Shown: piece after piece, positions 12,601-24,740 of the stretch | Layout: every line of letters begins with the position of its first letter | Position numbering within the stretch: the first letter of the stretch is position 1 | Assembly (NCBI GenBank): GCA_947579665.1 | Contig: OX388350.1 | Span: forward strand, 32,645,393 to 32,709,392 | DNA: 64,000 nucleotides | From: Sympetrum striolatum | Lineage: Eukaryota; Arthropoda; Insecta; Odonata; Libellulidae | Reading direction: 5' to 3' | The notes under the pieces: model-generated | Database searches by the model: none | What the model saw: only the letters and a program-made list of their open reading frames with translations | Told to the model about the DNA's origin: nothing | Translations under genes and position numbers: made by a program

Positions 12601-13640
12601 CAAATTATCGGCATTAACCCGCGAAAAAAATTACTAACATATCCTCGGAATGTAACACCAGGTAATTACGTAATTGATCCATTACAACTTCTTATAGAAA
12701 ACCTATGTAATACAGAATTTCATGAAAAGCAAAATAAAAGATTTATTGCGTAAAATTTCAAGTAAATGGAAACTTAGTTGGAGTATATAAATTTATCGCA
12801 GCCATAATCTAACAACGTAAATAATAGGTTTTCATGCATCATACATTATCAACTGAAATCCTGTTTAGATATGTGTAGATTCGATCTTCTTACAATTTAT
12901 GATTTTCAAATAAACTCAAAGAGTTTTTATAGCCGAGAAATATTTGTAAACTCAGTATAATTATTCCGCAAACAATTTTAGTGATATTTTGACTGATGAT
13001 TTATTCAATTTTTAGGCGATGTTATCTTCATATTTAGCTTATGATATTTCTCTTGGCAACTTTGAAGATTAGATAAGATTATACTGTTGTGGTTTTTTAA
13101 GTATGTGAAATTTGCTTGATTGTTTCAGGTGATGAAGTTTACTTGATTAGATTAGGGGAACATTAAAAGTATTTTTTTAAGGATTCGTTATAAATTTTGG
13201 CAATGTAGGATTCTTCAATTCAGTTATATTTCTTTACTATTCATTAATATATCTTCCCCATATACTCATGTACAATCCGAGTTTTTCAGCACATATTTTA
13301 TACTGAAAAAGTTAAACACTTTTTCTCGGATGAAATAAGTCCGCCGTCGCCGAAATTGGCTAATAAATTCCTCACTTGTTCAATTAACAATTCTTTTAAT
13401 AATTAACCTGATGATGTCTCAATTACTGTAATTTTATTTGTATCTATTTTTATTTTCAAATTTACATGTAGCTGCTGTATTTCCCATCCTAGGCTTATAC
13501 TCGAGCCAATTAGTTTTACCAGTTTTTGTGATAAAATTAGGTTTATATTCGGGTCGGCATATACTCGAGTATGTACTGTACATAGCAGGGATAATTTCCT
13601 GGTACCCATAAGTCCCAACAGGTCACGCTGGGTTAAGCAT
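9661..13640. other. AT-rich stretch with one small GC-richer patch
   Basis: No gene or mobile element was recognised. About 11020-11240 is GC-richer and carries an octamer-like ATTTGCAT (11114-11121). The overlapping minus frames at 10819-11121 and 10974-11333 lie in this patch and look like read-through. A T-rich homopolymer tract lies at about 11514-11531. The 94-codon frame at 12469-12753 has no recognised family. Confidence 0.4.
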
Positions 13641-14430
13641 TGGAGGGAGGCGATATGTGGGTGCTGTGGGGGAAGGCGGTGGATGCAGTCTGCCGGCACC
13701 ACTATCTGGGGCAGTTCGTCTGGGCGATACGGAAGAGGTCATCGGTGGAAAGGGATGGAGCATGCTGGGAGTTTTAATGGGTGGCGGGAACAGAGGGGGG
13801 GTGGGGGCGGGGGTAAGTGGGCTGGATAGCGATGCCGTGAGAGTTCCTAGCCGAAGGTGTCGGCTCGTTTTATTTTTCAGGTCGTCCCTTTTAAAAGGTA
13901 AAACACGTGTGTTTGAGTTTTTAAGAAGTTTCAAGGAGAGAGTGGGATGGAAGAAAAACAGGTACAAGAGCCTCGCTGAGATGTCTGGATTGTATTCCTC
14001 GGAAAAGCTAAGGAGTCCGCGGTTACATAAGTTCGGAGAGATTTATTCGTCTCTTTTTCGCGGAGAGGGATATTTTAAAGGTCGGTTTGATTCTCTTCCC
14101 AGGGGAAGGATTGATAACTTCTGAGCTGGTTGGGAATGCAAGGGGAGTTCAGTCGCAACAATTCGGAGCAAGTAGGTCTTAATCGAAGCGATCGAGAGAA
14201 ATGTGACTTCGCGAGGGGCTTATTATCTTTTGCCAGCGCACGTTTTCTTCCGCCTTTAATTATTCTGTGGAAGAAAGTTCTTACCGGAATGAATCGCACG
14301 TAGAGAATATTTCTGTTAGCTTTTCTGCCTTCGGTGAAAACGTTTTTACGAAAAAGCATCGCGAGGGCGTTGTTGGTAGAATAGCGTGAAACTAGGATTT
14401 CAAATGAGAACATATGGGTTATATACATAG
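13641..14430. other. GC-richer, G-rich patch
   Basis: A plus frame of 155 codons (13657-14124) begins glycine-rich because of the G-runs and is opposed by a 114-codon minus frame. Neither has recognisable domains. A polypyrimidine-AG at about 13870-13880 could serve as a splice acceptor, but I found no matching exon. It contains the G-run cluster listed separately. Confidence 0.45.
13779..13821 (+). other. G-quadruplex-type G-run cluster
   Basis: Six G-runs of at least three lie within 43 bases (13779-13781, 13786-13788, 13795-13801, 13803-13807, 13809-13813, 13819-13821). The middle runs are separated by single bases. This matches the usual four-run, short-loop pattern for intramolecular G-quadruplexes. 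Formation in vivo is not shown. Confidence 0.75.
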
Positions 14431-16740
14431 ATATCTCAACAGTGTTATGGCATGAGGTAAAAGAAGTTAAATAGTTTAATGTGAATGATTGAACCTCGCA
14501 TCATCCAAATACTCAGATTTTTCCAAATCCATCATCCAAATACTCAGAAATTTTTGAAGTTTCATAAGCAGCTATAATATTATTGTTTTAGATAAATAAA
14601 ATGGTGTAAAATTTATTAATACGAAAGAGAGATTCATATACATTTGGTTTCGAGTATTGTAAATTTAAAAAATGAGCAATAATTTTTACTCTTGAAAACT
14701 TTATTTATTTGATTTATGTAACATATGTATAACTATAATGTAGAATTAGAATAACAAGATATATTCCAAGTAAGAGATATTTATTCAATTAAAATATTAA
14801 GTAGTTTAGGTACAATCGTGCTATTGATCATAAAGTTCTGATCTGCCTACCAACCTTCGCTCTTGTTTCTACCCTTTGTCCCTTAAGATTATTTCCATAT
14901 GTAATAAGTGTTCTTTTTCATCTCAAGATTCTATGATTAAAATCTTAAAATGCTTAAAAGGATTTGCTTATAAATTTCCTTTCTGCATTAAAACTATATC
15001 GCCGAATGAGTAATTACCGGATCATTCGTAACTATGTATAATGAGTATAAAATAAGTATAAATAATAAAATATATATGCATATGTATATATAAATTATAC
15101 ATTATACGTCTATAACTATGTATATATTTATTGCACTGATCTTTGGTTTTCTTCTTAAATAGATAAATACATCTCTTTCAGGGAGTTAAATGAAAATTTC
15201 ATCTCATAAATTCAATTTGGTCTTAACGGTCCTAATTTGCGGGGCTTCATACAAAAATTGAGCGAACGGAAGAAAAATGGAACTCATATTAAAGTAATAT
15301 CTGCTTGAGAGTCTCTTCGGATTAAATTACATTTGAGGGAGATTCATCTTTGAAAAATCTGGTTAATGACAAATTATGAGAAAACAAACATGTGCGATAT
15401 AATAAACCCTTCATCTCCGGAAGTTAGAGGCGTAAAAGCAAGCAGAGGCCTGCATCGAAATACCTTAGGAGACTGCCCTGAATTTTAATTAGCGCGTACT
15501 TCAAGCAAAAGTCTAGTGCTTTAGTGAGCCCACTCTGGTGGCATATTCACGCGAAATAGTTAATTACGAAATTGCTCCACATTACGAAGCACACCATTCT
15601 CTTAAATGAAGCGGAATGGGGAAAAGAAAAGCGACACCATTGCATTGGACCAACTGAATCATGGTTTGGCCCGCATAAATGTTAAATAACGAAGGAGAAA
15701 TTCAGAATTTTGAACAGCGACGAAATATGAAATTCATCACATTTAAGAAGTTTAGACTAATTCATGTTTAGAGGTCTTGTTAAAACATCTTGGTTCGATG
15801 TTATCCAGGATAATGAGAAACCGTCCACACTCGAGTGTATGCCAAAGAACTTAATATTGACTTAAAAAATTGGGAAAAGTAATTGACCCGAGCCATAGGT
15901 GGGGAATTCAACAGCTATTGATACATTAAAAAAATAGATTCCGAAAAAATGATATTCATTGATTTATCAGTACGTTAAATATTTTTGAATATTTCTTTAA
16001 TCACACAATTTATGTATTAATTTTATATGGTCCCAGTTACCTGTTTTCCGGTGGAAATATACCTATGAGTTTACGCCCCTAACTTAAGACGTAAATTTTT
16101 CCCTTCAACCAAGAAAATCCCAGCATAATATATTTCCTCTTAAAGAGCGAAATTTAATTTCAACTAGTGTTCGATGAAATTAGTTAATATTATTTTTGAT
16201 ACCTATAGCCAGACACAGTCTCTCCAATGTCATATGCTCGAATAATAAAACGTAGTAATTAAAAAAAAATTTGCCTAAAGACCTTTTTAGCATTAACTTC
16301 AATCTACTGATACTTTTCATGTAAATTGCTTCATCATATTCTCTTATATATTTATTAATTTGTGTTGCTGAAGTTTCGCTAGAATACCATTCAGGGGGAT
16401 GTATTGATTTAACATGGCAATCTCACCGGAACTCTCCCAAGAATGGGAAGAAAACCCTTCAAAACTCTTCCGTGGGCAGTACACATTTTTATAATAAGTA
16501 CAAATAGTACAATATGTTAACTAACATACAAATATACAAACAACTCCACGAAACACAGATGCAGTGGATTGAAATAATTCTTGTACTACTTATAAAGTAC
16601 TTATAAGTACTATAAACTTATATAATACTTGTACTTCTAAATATTACCATATAATAAAGATTATAAGGAGATTTATAACTAAGAATTACATATATAAAAT
16701 ATTTGAATTTTATAAAATTTTAAGCATATTTAAAAAGACT
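14431..16740. other. AT-rich spacer with minor short repeats
   Basis: No gene recognised. A short direct repeat of CATCATCCAAATACTCAG occurs twice (about 14500-14518 and 14531-14549). About 15050-15130 is a degenerate TA/TATG low-complexity tract. About 16480-16640 is rich in AGTACTTATAAGTACT-like self-complementary words. Confidence 0.45.
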
Positions 16741-16747
16741 TTAGCAT

Positions 16748-16885
16748 TAAATACTACGAGAGGAATTAATTGTAAGAAAGTTTTCCAAGAATCCTCCATA
16801 CCATCTATTTTTAACTTTCCGTAGAAAAAGCTATATTTGCCTTCATTCTGTATTTATTAGATATATGGAATGTATGCATTCTCTG
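16748..16885 (+). repeat. dispersed direct repeat, copy a
   Basis: This shares ordered blocks with 17933-18060: AAGTTTTCC, CCATACCATCTATTT (16796-16810), ACTTTCC, a GCC(T)TTC/ATTC...TGTATTTAT block and a GTATGCATT/CATGTATAT end. The offset is 1185 bases. The family is unidentified. Confidence 0.75.
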
Positions 16886-17199
16886 GAATTGGAATGAGAA
16901 GTTCTCCAGGTAATATTAAAAGTTCATACTCTTATACTTCTATTAATGAATGAATATTTCACCACATCGGTTTTATGTTCCCACTCCTTTAATTTTAATG
17001 TGTGTTCGCCATATTCTATATAGTTTGGCGAATGGAACCTCCCTCGCAGTTCGTGCCAGCCATCATAAGAATTATATTATACTTATTTTATCTCCCACTT
17101 TCCTTCCTTCCTATACACCCCAATTCTACCCGTAAAACGAGCGAATTAAATAAAAAACTTGTTTTCCCGAGGTGCCCTGAAGTAATGGGCGAAATACCC

Positions 17200-17870
17200 A
17201 AGTACGAATTCGCAGCCGCTCCATAAAAGTCTCGGCGGCTTCGAGGGGGGAGCCTAGGGCAAGAGGCCAGGCGGAGAGAGAAGATTTAATTAATTTTCTT
17301 TTAAGGCAAAGGAGGAGGGAATTTTAAGAGACATAAGGGAGAGTTTAAAGGGTTGCATATATGACACGGGAAAAAGAAGCATTTCCGGAAATTGCTTTAA
17401 ATGATTAAAATGGGATTTCGCGAGGGGAGCGTTTTAAATCAGACTAATCGCCGCATGTGGAGCATTAAAATCCCCCTCCCTCCACCCCTCGGATCGTCTC
17501 CGAGACATATCGTCCTCTGGCAAAATGTCAACTCTGTAGCGGTTGGCTGGGTTTTCGCCGTGTAATTGGCGCGCGGATTAAAAAGATGACGAACGGAGAG
17601 CGAAATTGGGAAGGGCGCATTGGCGGATTTTCAGCGCTCTTTTTTCGCCGAAATTTTCCGAGTTCTCCGAAGCGCAATCTGTTCGAAGGAGTGCACGAAA
17701 TAAAAGGAATCGACCGGAGAGGACTTTTCGATATATCGGACTCCATGTCAATTGGTAGGAGGCGAGGTTTCCGGTTTATTTTCGGGTTTTAATGTTCGTT
17801 CGTTCGTTCAAAGTTCGTCGCCATTTTCAGAGGTGGTTTAGTCGGATCGCTCGAGTGGAGTCTTTGTTTG
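17200..17870. other. GC-richer patch between the two repeat copies
   Basis: This patch has purine-rich and CpG-containing sequence. Opposed frames at 17528-17746 (minus) and 17586-17792 (plus) are not recognisable proteins. A (GTTC)n microsatellite of about four units lies at 17794-17810. Confidence 0.4.
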
Positions 17871-17932
17871 GTAATATCTCGGATCACTCAATTCTTAATG
17901 ACGAACGATATATTACAATGATAACCTATTGA

Positions 17933-18060
17933 ACACTACTAATGGGATTAAATAGACGCAAGTTTTCCTAACATCCACGTCCATACCATCTATTTATTAC
18001 TTTCCATGGAGCAAGCTTCGCCATTCATTGTATTTATGAAATATCTGAGGTACATGTATA
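17933..18060 (+). repeat. dispersed direct repeat, copy b
   Basis: This is the second copy of the module at 16748-16885, with CCATACCATCTATTT at 17981-17995. It is cut short where the minus-strand SINE/LINE tail begins at about 18062, suggesting that the retroposon inserted into or beside this copy. Confidence 0.75.
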
Positions 18061-18061
18061 T

Positions 18062-18300
18062 TATAATAATATTAATAAATCGTCTTTATTTGGGCGAGAT
18101 TGAGATTTAAAAGTCTCTTCTTCCATCCAACCCATCGTCATTAATTATGAAATTAGAAGTAGAAATAATTAGAAAAATTGTGGATGTAAGAAACCTAAGA
18201 GATTCTTAGGAAAAAATAATCCACTGCAGGAAAACACCCACAAAGAAGGGGGGTGTGAAAAACCTGCGCAAACCTACCGATAGTAATAGCAAAAAGATAA
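18062..18300 (-). mobile_element. SINE/LINE tail fragment (family S), minus strand
   Basis: Read on the minus strand, this matches the element fragments at 26735-26960 and 50880-51027. Shared blocks in order are ACTATCGGTAGGTTT, GCAGGTTTTTCACAC, a poly-C then GTGGGTGTTTT block, CTTAGGTTT, a GGTTGGATGGAAGAAGA block, a TCTCAATCTCGCCC block, and AAATAAAGACGATTTATTA followed by an ATT-rich tail at the insertion edge. A tail of short A/T repeats after a fixed 3' end is typical of target-primed LINE or SINE insertions. Confidence 0.85.
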
Positions 18301-21300
18301 GAGAAGAGGAAAAACATTCAAAAATAAATAAATACACTACCAATAAGTACTTACATGCGATACATAAATAAGAATCAGTTAACATTTAAACAGAGATAGA
18401 GATAGATATATTAGAGTGGGTGCCAAGTGGATGTTATATAATTTAAGGCTTGCTGAAGTAGTTGTGTTATTTTATTGTATTATTGGTTGTAAATACACGT
18501 GATGTCATTTCGATTTTTTAATCAAAAAGAGGCTTTATAGTGTTAGGGATTCTGGTGTATGACTACGCTGTAAATGGTGTTTGAAAATTTATTTAGTTGT
18601 AGCTATCACATGGAAGCAATCAAGCTGCAGTATATATATATAATAAATAAATAATTCACATTTAGCTTAAGTCATAGAGCTAAATGGTATGCTTTATAAA
18701 TGGAATCTCTTGATCAGATTATAATAAGCAAAATAAATTATCACGTACTGTTGTACTGTTATACACATCTTATTATGTAGCTTTCAAAATTTTCAGATGT
18801 ACAATATAAGGAACGCTGACTTGAACTATTTAAAATTGAACCAACGAATGATTTATTATTGCCCTTCTACTCCTTGAATCACCGTTGCTACATCAATAGG
18901 TCAGGAAATTAATTAGAAAAAATGCAATATAAGTAAAACATTTTTAACATATGAACATATTTTCTGTACCTTTTACTTTATAACATAGTACATATTTTTA
19001 TAGTAAAACTATCTCATTTAAAAATGAATAGAAGCAAATAATTAAGCCTCGAAATTTTTTTATCATTTTCTGCCGAAGGTACAAAAACATTCACAAGAAG
19101 ATTCTATAGTTTTAACTACGATGGAAAAAAGATGACAAAAAACTTTAATCTGAAATGGAAACGAAGTATTTGGTAAAATAATTTAAAATTTGTCTTAGAA
19201 GTAGAATCATTTACTAATATTCCAAAATAGAATAAGAATATTTTGTATGAATTGAAAGCTTTTAACTTTATGAATTTATGTTTCCTCTGTTGAAATCATT
19301 GATACATAATAAATAGGGGAAATTTACATAAGTTATTTCGTAGTGGTCATTTTAGTAATGGAAAAAATTTTCAGGTAATTTTGTAAAAAATAGTGTCAAA
19401 TATTTCCCTCGTAATTTCCTAATGTAAATTCCTCTCCCAAAGTATTTAATTATTTTAAAAATAGAAATATATTTGAAGGAAAAAATATAAATATAAATAT
19501 TTTAAAGGAAATTTTAAGGGAATACTTTAAAGTTTATTGCACAATTATATTAAATTAGCCGATAATCCATTATTAAACTTGAAAACATTATATCGTTCAG
19601 GTAGTATGAATATTTATCAGTGCTTTTTTCAGTTGTTATTTTTTTAATTTCTAAAACAAATATTATAAAAGACTAAGAGCTTATTAGTTTATTTAGTTGA
19701 TAAATATTAAAATCGAATGAGAGTTTCTGAAGCTGTATTAGCAATAGTAAGCTATCAACACTACCAGAAACTTTGGATGTGTATTTATTTCGAAAAGGGA
19801 TCTTCGTTCCAAAATCCCACTACTGCGAAATGGGGCCTGAGAAATATTTGAAAATACGATGAAGCGGATGTCATCAAACTCACATCCACATCACCGAGCG
19901 AAGTCCGCATTTTCAAAGTCTATTGTTATATTTATGAATGTGCGAGCGAACTCGAATAACTCGCAGTTTTAACACCGGCATTTTTAATTGAGTGGAAAAA
20001 TGAATGTGTGAAACTAAATCCCGAGTCCAGATTCAGCGGAATTTTTCTGCGGGAAGCCGCATTAATAATTCGGAGTGCCATTGGTTTGACAGGCAACATT
20101 TGAACTGCATTCTGTAATTAATTTAGTAGTTTTGGCGCGACGAATCATCAGACGTCTGCTTCGAAATATTAAAAAGAATTTGGCACCCTGGAGTGAAGCC
20201 AGAATATTACGAAACGAATTAAATTGTTGTAATGAATCGTTTCCATTGATGTAGATATTTTTAATTCTATTTTCTTTCGAGTAATATATGATATTGTCTC
20301 ATCATGAAATATTATAATTCCGTATGTGATTACTTTTCAGAAGAATAATAGTGCAGGCTGCAATTTATTACGTGATATATTATTACTAGTAAATATTAAA
20401 TAATTTTACGTTCACTAACTGTGGATGTAGTCATTGGTAGTACAGAATTTAACCGCGATTAATAATGTTTTTATGAGAGCTAAGGACATTCAATATGCAT
20501 TTTAATAATTAATTTCTTCCTCTCAATGCATTTTTCAAAAATTATCTTGCTAGTAACTTCCATCATATATCACTAACAATAATGGAAAACCATCATCAAA
20601 ATGCATATCATTCATTAGTTTTGAATGAGTTTGGGTTCTATTTCAAAACTGCATCAATATGACCGTTTAAGTTTCCTTTAAGGAATTATGAAGATAATTG
20701 TTACATCCAGAGAAATCGAATGTATATGTCACTAGATACTTCGACGTACGAAATATAAAAAAAATAAACAAGTTCAAGATATACCTACAAATTAATTTAA
20801 CGAAGCACTGAATTCGATACGGAGGCATTGAAATGATATTTCAAAACATATCACATGTACAACCAGATAGAGCTGATATATTATACTTTTTACTGTAACT
20901 GAAGTTTTATCCCGATTTTTTTAACGTCAAAAATTAAGCTTAATTTTTCACCATCTTTAAAACATAAGCAATTAGAATAAAACAACATTTAAGCTCAGGT
21001 ATATCTTATTTATTTATTTAAACATCACCCCACGAGTATGACTGAGGACGCTACCACTGCAACAATTAATAGTGATTTTTCTATAATGTTCCATCATCGC
21101 TAAGTGCATTTCATTGTAGCATACATAAACTGCTAAAGATATCTGTCAGTAGCAACATTAAAGAATCTCTTTAAGAAAAGTATGATTTGGAAATATTACG
21201 AAATAAGCTTAAAGGTTCAGGATGAAGTTCGGAATTTGCTACAAAGTGAAGATGTAAATGCGAAGAGAATTAGAGAGTAAAAGAGCACTAGAGCACTTAA

Positions 21301-21407
21301 TATCACCCCCATAATTTTAAAATCCCCTCCTAATAATATATTTAGATACATATGCATTTGTCGGGAGTTTTATTTATTATCAAGTTACTTATTAGATGCC
21401 AATAATG
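18301..21407. other. AT-rich stretch, nothing recognised
   Basis: No gene, RNA gene or element recognised. A TA microsatellite with an ATAA-repeat end lies near 18633-18655. About 19790-20240 is mildly GC-richer without coding potential. Confidence 0.4.
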
Positions 21408-21530
21408 TTCCCAAGGAAAAACGGACTTGAAAAAAGTTTTCCCGGTCCTGTCAGACTTTTTTCAAGTCCATTTTTCCTTGGGAATTTTCCTGGGTGCACG
21501 CCCTTATGTGCAAAGTCGCCTTAACCCTTT
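21408..21530 (+). mobile_element. SINE body fragment (family S) with internal hairpin
   Basis: A 30-base arm (21408-21437), TTCCCAAGGAAAAACGGACT onward, is the reverse complement of 21455-21484 with one mismatch and a 17-base loop. Downstream come TTTTCCTGGGTGCACGCCC, TTATGTGCAAAGTCGCC and TTAACCCTTTCC. The same arrangement is seen at 50667-50777 and, inverted and partial, at 58459-58520. The segment TTTTTCCTTGGGAA also follows the tRNA-like head at 28.8 kb, which links the body to a tRNA-derived SINE. Confidence 0.85.
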
Positions 21531-22340
21531 CCTTATATGCCAATAATGCTTTGAGATATATTTTATTACATTAATAACTGGGCTTTTATCTTTATATTGT
21601 ATTGTTTTTTCCTATTCCTTCTCTTTATATTGATATTGTTGAGAATTAGCATATACAGTGGATCTCTGGCCAGGTTTTGAATTATTGTAAACACATGACT
21701 CTGAATTAATAGTCCAATCTTGGGACTTCTGTATACATGGTTCTTATTTCAGAAAGATACGACTTCAAATTCGTCAATACTGCTCAGCTTAGCACTGTGG
21801 ATGCTGCAATTGGTTGCATATAATTGACGAGAGTTATATTACTGAATTATTCATTGTCAGATAAGCTATTTTTATTGTTTTGTTACTTAATTCATTTGTT
21901 GGTAAAACTTTGCCAAATGGCCTATAGTATGATTAAAAATCCAAAGTAGAAGTAGAAATAAAAATTTTAGTGCGATTAATTCAATTTAGTATCCCAGTGA
22001 AAAGCAGATATCTGTGGAATTAAAAATATATAACTATTCATGGCTAAAACTTCAGACTATGAATAGTGATGCAGCGAACTACAACGTAATATTGAGACAG
22101 AAACTTTCGCAAGTGAATACATTCTTGTGCTTGCGGAGGTCACAGGTGGAAATCCTGCTTTAAGCCCACAGGTAGGAAGATCTGGTCCGTGCTTAGGCAT
22201 CGTTCTGCGCATCGAAATAATCCCTAAACGAAACTATACCTCGTAAAAGGAGTTTAATTATATGTAAAATTCACTTTAATCCTTAATTTTATAGCTGCTA
22301 CCATTTACGAGGTCAATACGATGTGTGGATCAGTTTTTTT
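21531..22340. other. AT-rich spacer
   Basis: No feature recognised. Confidence 0.4.
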
Positions 22341-22870
22341 AAAGATGTTATAGAGGTACCCTAATCCTAGCAGAGGAAGAGAGGACGGAGTGATTGGCTA
22401 AGGGAAGGATGGGCTGACCCAATCAGATCGTTACAGGGAATCACGGGCATTCAGAGAGGAGAGGTGGAGAGGGAAATCGCCTGTACGAGATTTTTTTAAC
22501 CCAGCGAGAGTAGCGGCATCGATTTTTACTCTTCAGTTAAACTAAGCATGCTAATGCGTTAGGTAAGAGGGTTACGCGGGATTTTATACGTCGGGGAAAC
22601 GGGTCACGGGGGACTGCGGTCGTGCGGGAGCATACGCTAGCGTTACTTCCTCCCGTGTTTAGCTCAAAATGCTCTAAGCTTGAATCCGAAATTTGGAAAA
22701 CGGATTCATTACCTCATAATGCGATTTAGGAGTAATAACCGCGTAGGCCAATTGTGCACGAACCTTTCTATAATCTCGGAATGCTGGAGTCTTCTTACCT
22801 AATTCCACCAAAATAAAACTCGTACCCTAGGAAGTGACAATCACCCCCTGAAATCATATTACTACAGGGT
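22341..22870. other. GC-richer patch with paired CCAAT-type boxes
   Basis: This is a less AT-rich island with CpG dinucleotides. An inverted CCAAT box (ATTGG, 22393-22397) and a direct CCAATCAG (22419-22426) lie 21 bases apart. No TATA box with a convincing downstream frame was found and no coding segment is evident. It could be a regulatory island or an old mobile element. Confidence 0.4.
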
Positions 22871-23019
22871 TGACCGAACTTGCCTCTCAATTAATTATAG
22901 CCCTTTTCATACTCTGACACAAGCACATAATAGTTAAATCAGCAATTAAAGATGGATTTGAATATGTATATATATATGCACGTGATTCATAATTTTGAAA
23001 AATTATTTTTTTCAGCTTT

Positions 23020-23227
23020 CTTTCAGCGGAATCATTTTGATATATCGTTCAGGTCATTATGTAGCATACCGCTGTTAATTTCTGACGAGTAGCATCGAAA
23101 ATAATCTAACCTTATTCTGTACGTTATCTACTAGGTCGTTATTGCAAATAAGAAATAAAATCGGTCCTAGGACACTTCCCTGCGGAACACCTGATGTGTT
23201 GTTCACTTCGTCGGATAAAATATTTCC
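23020..23227 (-). pseudogene. non-LTR retrotransposon (LINE) reverse transcriptase fragment
   Basis: The minus strand encodes part of the reverse-transcriptase palm of a CR1/Jockey/I-type non-LTR retrotransposon. From about 23227 the frame reads ILSDEVNNTSGVPQG, then GSVLGPILFLICNNDL and NKVRLF, which is the conserved block preceding the catalytic FADD box. At about 23095 the frame shifts by one base. In the new frame the protein continues with SSEINSGMLHNDLNDISK, the helix after the active site, before a stop near 23025. The shift falls on the FADD position, so the catalytic aspartates cannot be read intact. The fragment is about 70 codons, against roughly 900-1000 for a full ORF2, so this is a decayed, truncated copy. 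The family assignment rests on the VPQGSVLGP motif; the clade is uncertain. Confidence 0.88.
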
Positions 23228-24200
23228 CTAACTCAACACGCTAAGATATGTTTATAACATGATATGTTCTGGTTATGGTCGCTTACTTGTTAGAGAACCA
23301 ATATTTTGTAATAACTCCCCGTACATCCCTTTCTGTGTCCTCATAATTAAAATAATTATGCCCAGGAGCTCTTTAACCATTATAAAATTCTATATCAAAG
23401 TTAATTGAAAAATTAAAAAGTTGACTACTTCTAAATCTATTCCATTTCATTTGATCATCTTAGCGTCTTTACGATTGATTTCTCCAACTCATGAATTAAT
23501 TTATTGCGTTCTCCAGTGTTATATAGTTCCTGCTTTAAAATGATTTTTTAAATTTTGTTTGGGATTTGGATTTACGTGCCTGAGTGGTAATTTTTTTAAA
23601 GTTGTTTTAGATAAGCTGTATACTGGCGCCTCCACAACAGAAAATGTTTTTGAAAATAAATCGTGCGGAGGGAGTCGAGTGCGAGAGCACACGGAGACAC
23701 GACTTGTTCTCGACGCACCGAAGACTTACCCGGCGTCCTTTGCTTGCTGCTTTCCTATAAAAATAGTAATTAAATTTTATTTATTTTTCAAATTTTATTT
23801 TCAAAAGAATTATTTAATTTTAATCATACATTTTAATTATTTTATTTTCCTACATAAGAAAGCATGAAAAGATTTGGAGCAATAAAATTTCGATTGGGAT
23901 ATATCTGTTGTGTTATAATTATAATAATTATTATAATAGTCATTGTTGTGATCAGATTCCAGTTGCAAAGCTCATGCAGGAATGAATAGACAAAACTTAT
24001 CATTAAATGTTAGCATATTGGCATAAATAACATAAAAGGCTGTTACTGTTATATATACTTTTTTAATTAGGAATAGCACTAAAATCATGTAGTTTTTTCA
24101 TAGTATGTTCTGAGTAGTTGTTGATGCCTTTTTACAGTTCAAATTTTGCGAAGTTCTGAAAGAAATCGGTTTTAAAGTAGCGTTAACCATCCTCTGCTCA
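23228..24200. other. spacer, possibly further decayed LINE sequence near the start
   Basis: Immediately upstream (minus-strand sense) of the reverse-transcriptase fragment, 23228-23420 may hold more of the same element, but I could not follow a conserved motif. A plus frame of 102 codons (23559-23867) is unrecognised. A self-complementary AT tract (ATTATAATAATTATTATAAT) lies near 23918-23938. Confidence 0.35.
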
Positions 24201-24740
24201 GAATGAGAGCCGATTCGAAAAGGCAACGACGGAGATTAAAAGAATCCGATAATGATCGTCCCACGTGAAAGGCTCTCTCCGCTGAATGGGATGAGTAATT
24301 TCGAAAGCCTAACCTTCCCGACTACTGTTACCTTGATGCGACGTGCGGCGATAAAGAACGGGGTGCTCACATGAAGGGACGTCGCTTACCTTTTACACAA
24401 AGCGGGAGACTGAAAAATACGTCTAGCTGCGCGCGACGTCGACTTCCCAATGCATATTCCGGCGTTTGGGCAATCAGGTGAGGAGATTACCCCCGGCCAG
24501 ACGACGGCGCCCATTGAGGACTCGTCTGGGTCCACGTCATTGTTGCGTAGGAGAGAATATCGCGTCCCGGAGCCAATTATATCAGTCTACGGTGAGCCTG
24601 ACTGTCCGATTGTGTTTGCTCGCCCTCGCTGCCGTTTTCTGTGCAGGATAGCAACGGCTGTAAATAGCAAGCGCCCGTGTAAATAAAACTCGAAGTGCTA
24701 TTCGGGATAATGATGGCCGATTTACGAATAGCGAATTACG
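24201..24740. other. GC-richer, CpG-containing patch
   Basis: This is one of the more CpG-dense stretches. A plus frame (24450-24686, 78 codons) starts at an ATG and meets a GTGAGG donor-like site after MHIPAFGQS. A second frame (24466-24651) overlaps it. Neither resembles a known protein. A first-exon or promoter role is possible but unsupported. Confidence 0.4.

Noticed and set aside
13657..14124. Glycine-rich 155-codon frame
   Set aside because: Glycine content comes from the G-run cluster; there is an opposing frame and no family.
24450..24480. ATG followed by a CAG/GTGAGG donor, possible first exon
   Set aside because: Only ten codons, no recognisable signal and no partner acceptor found in the window.
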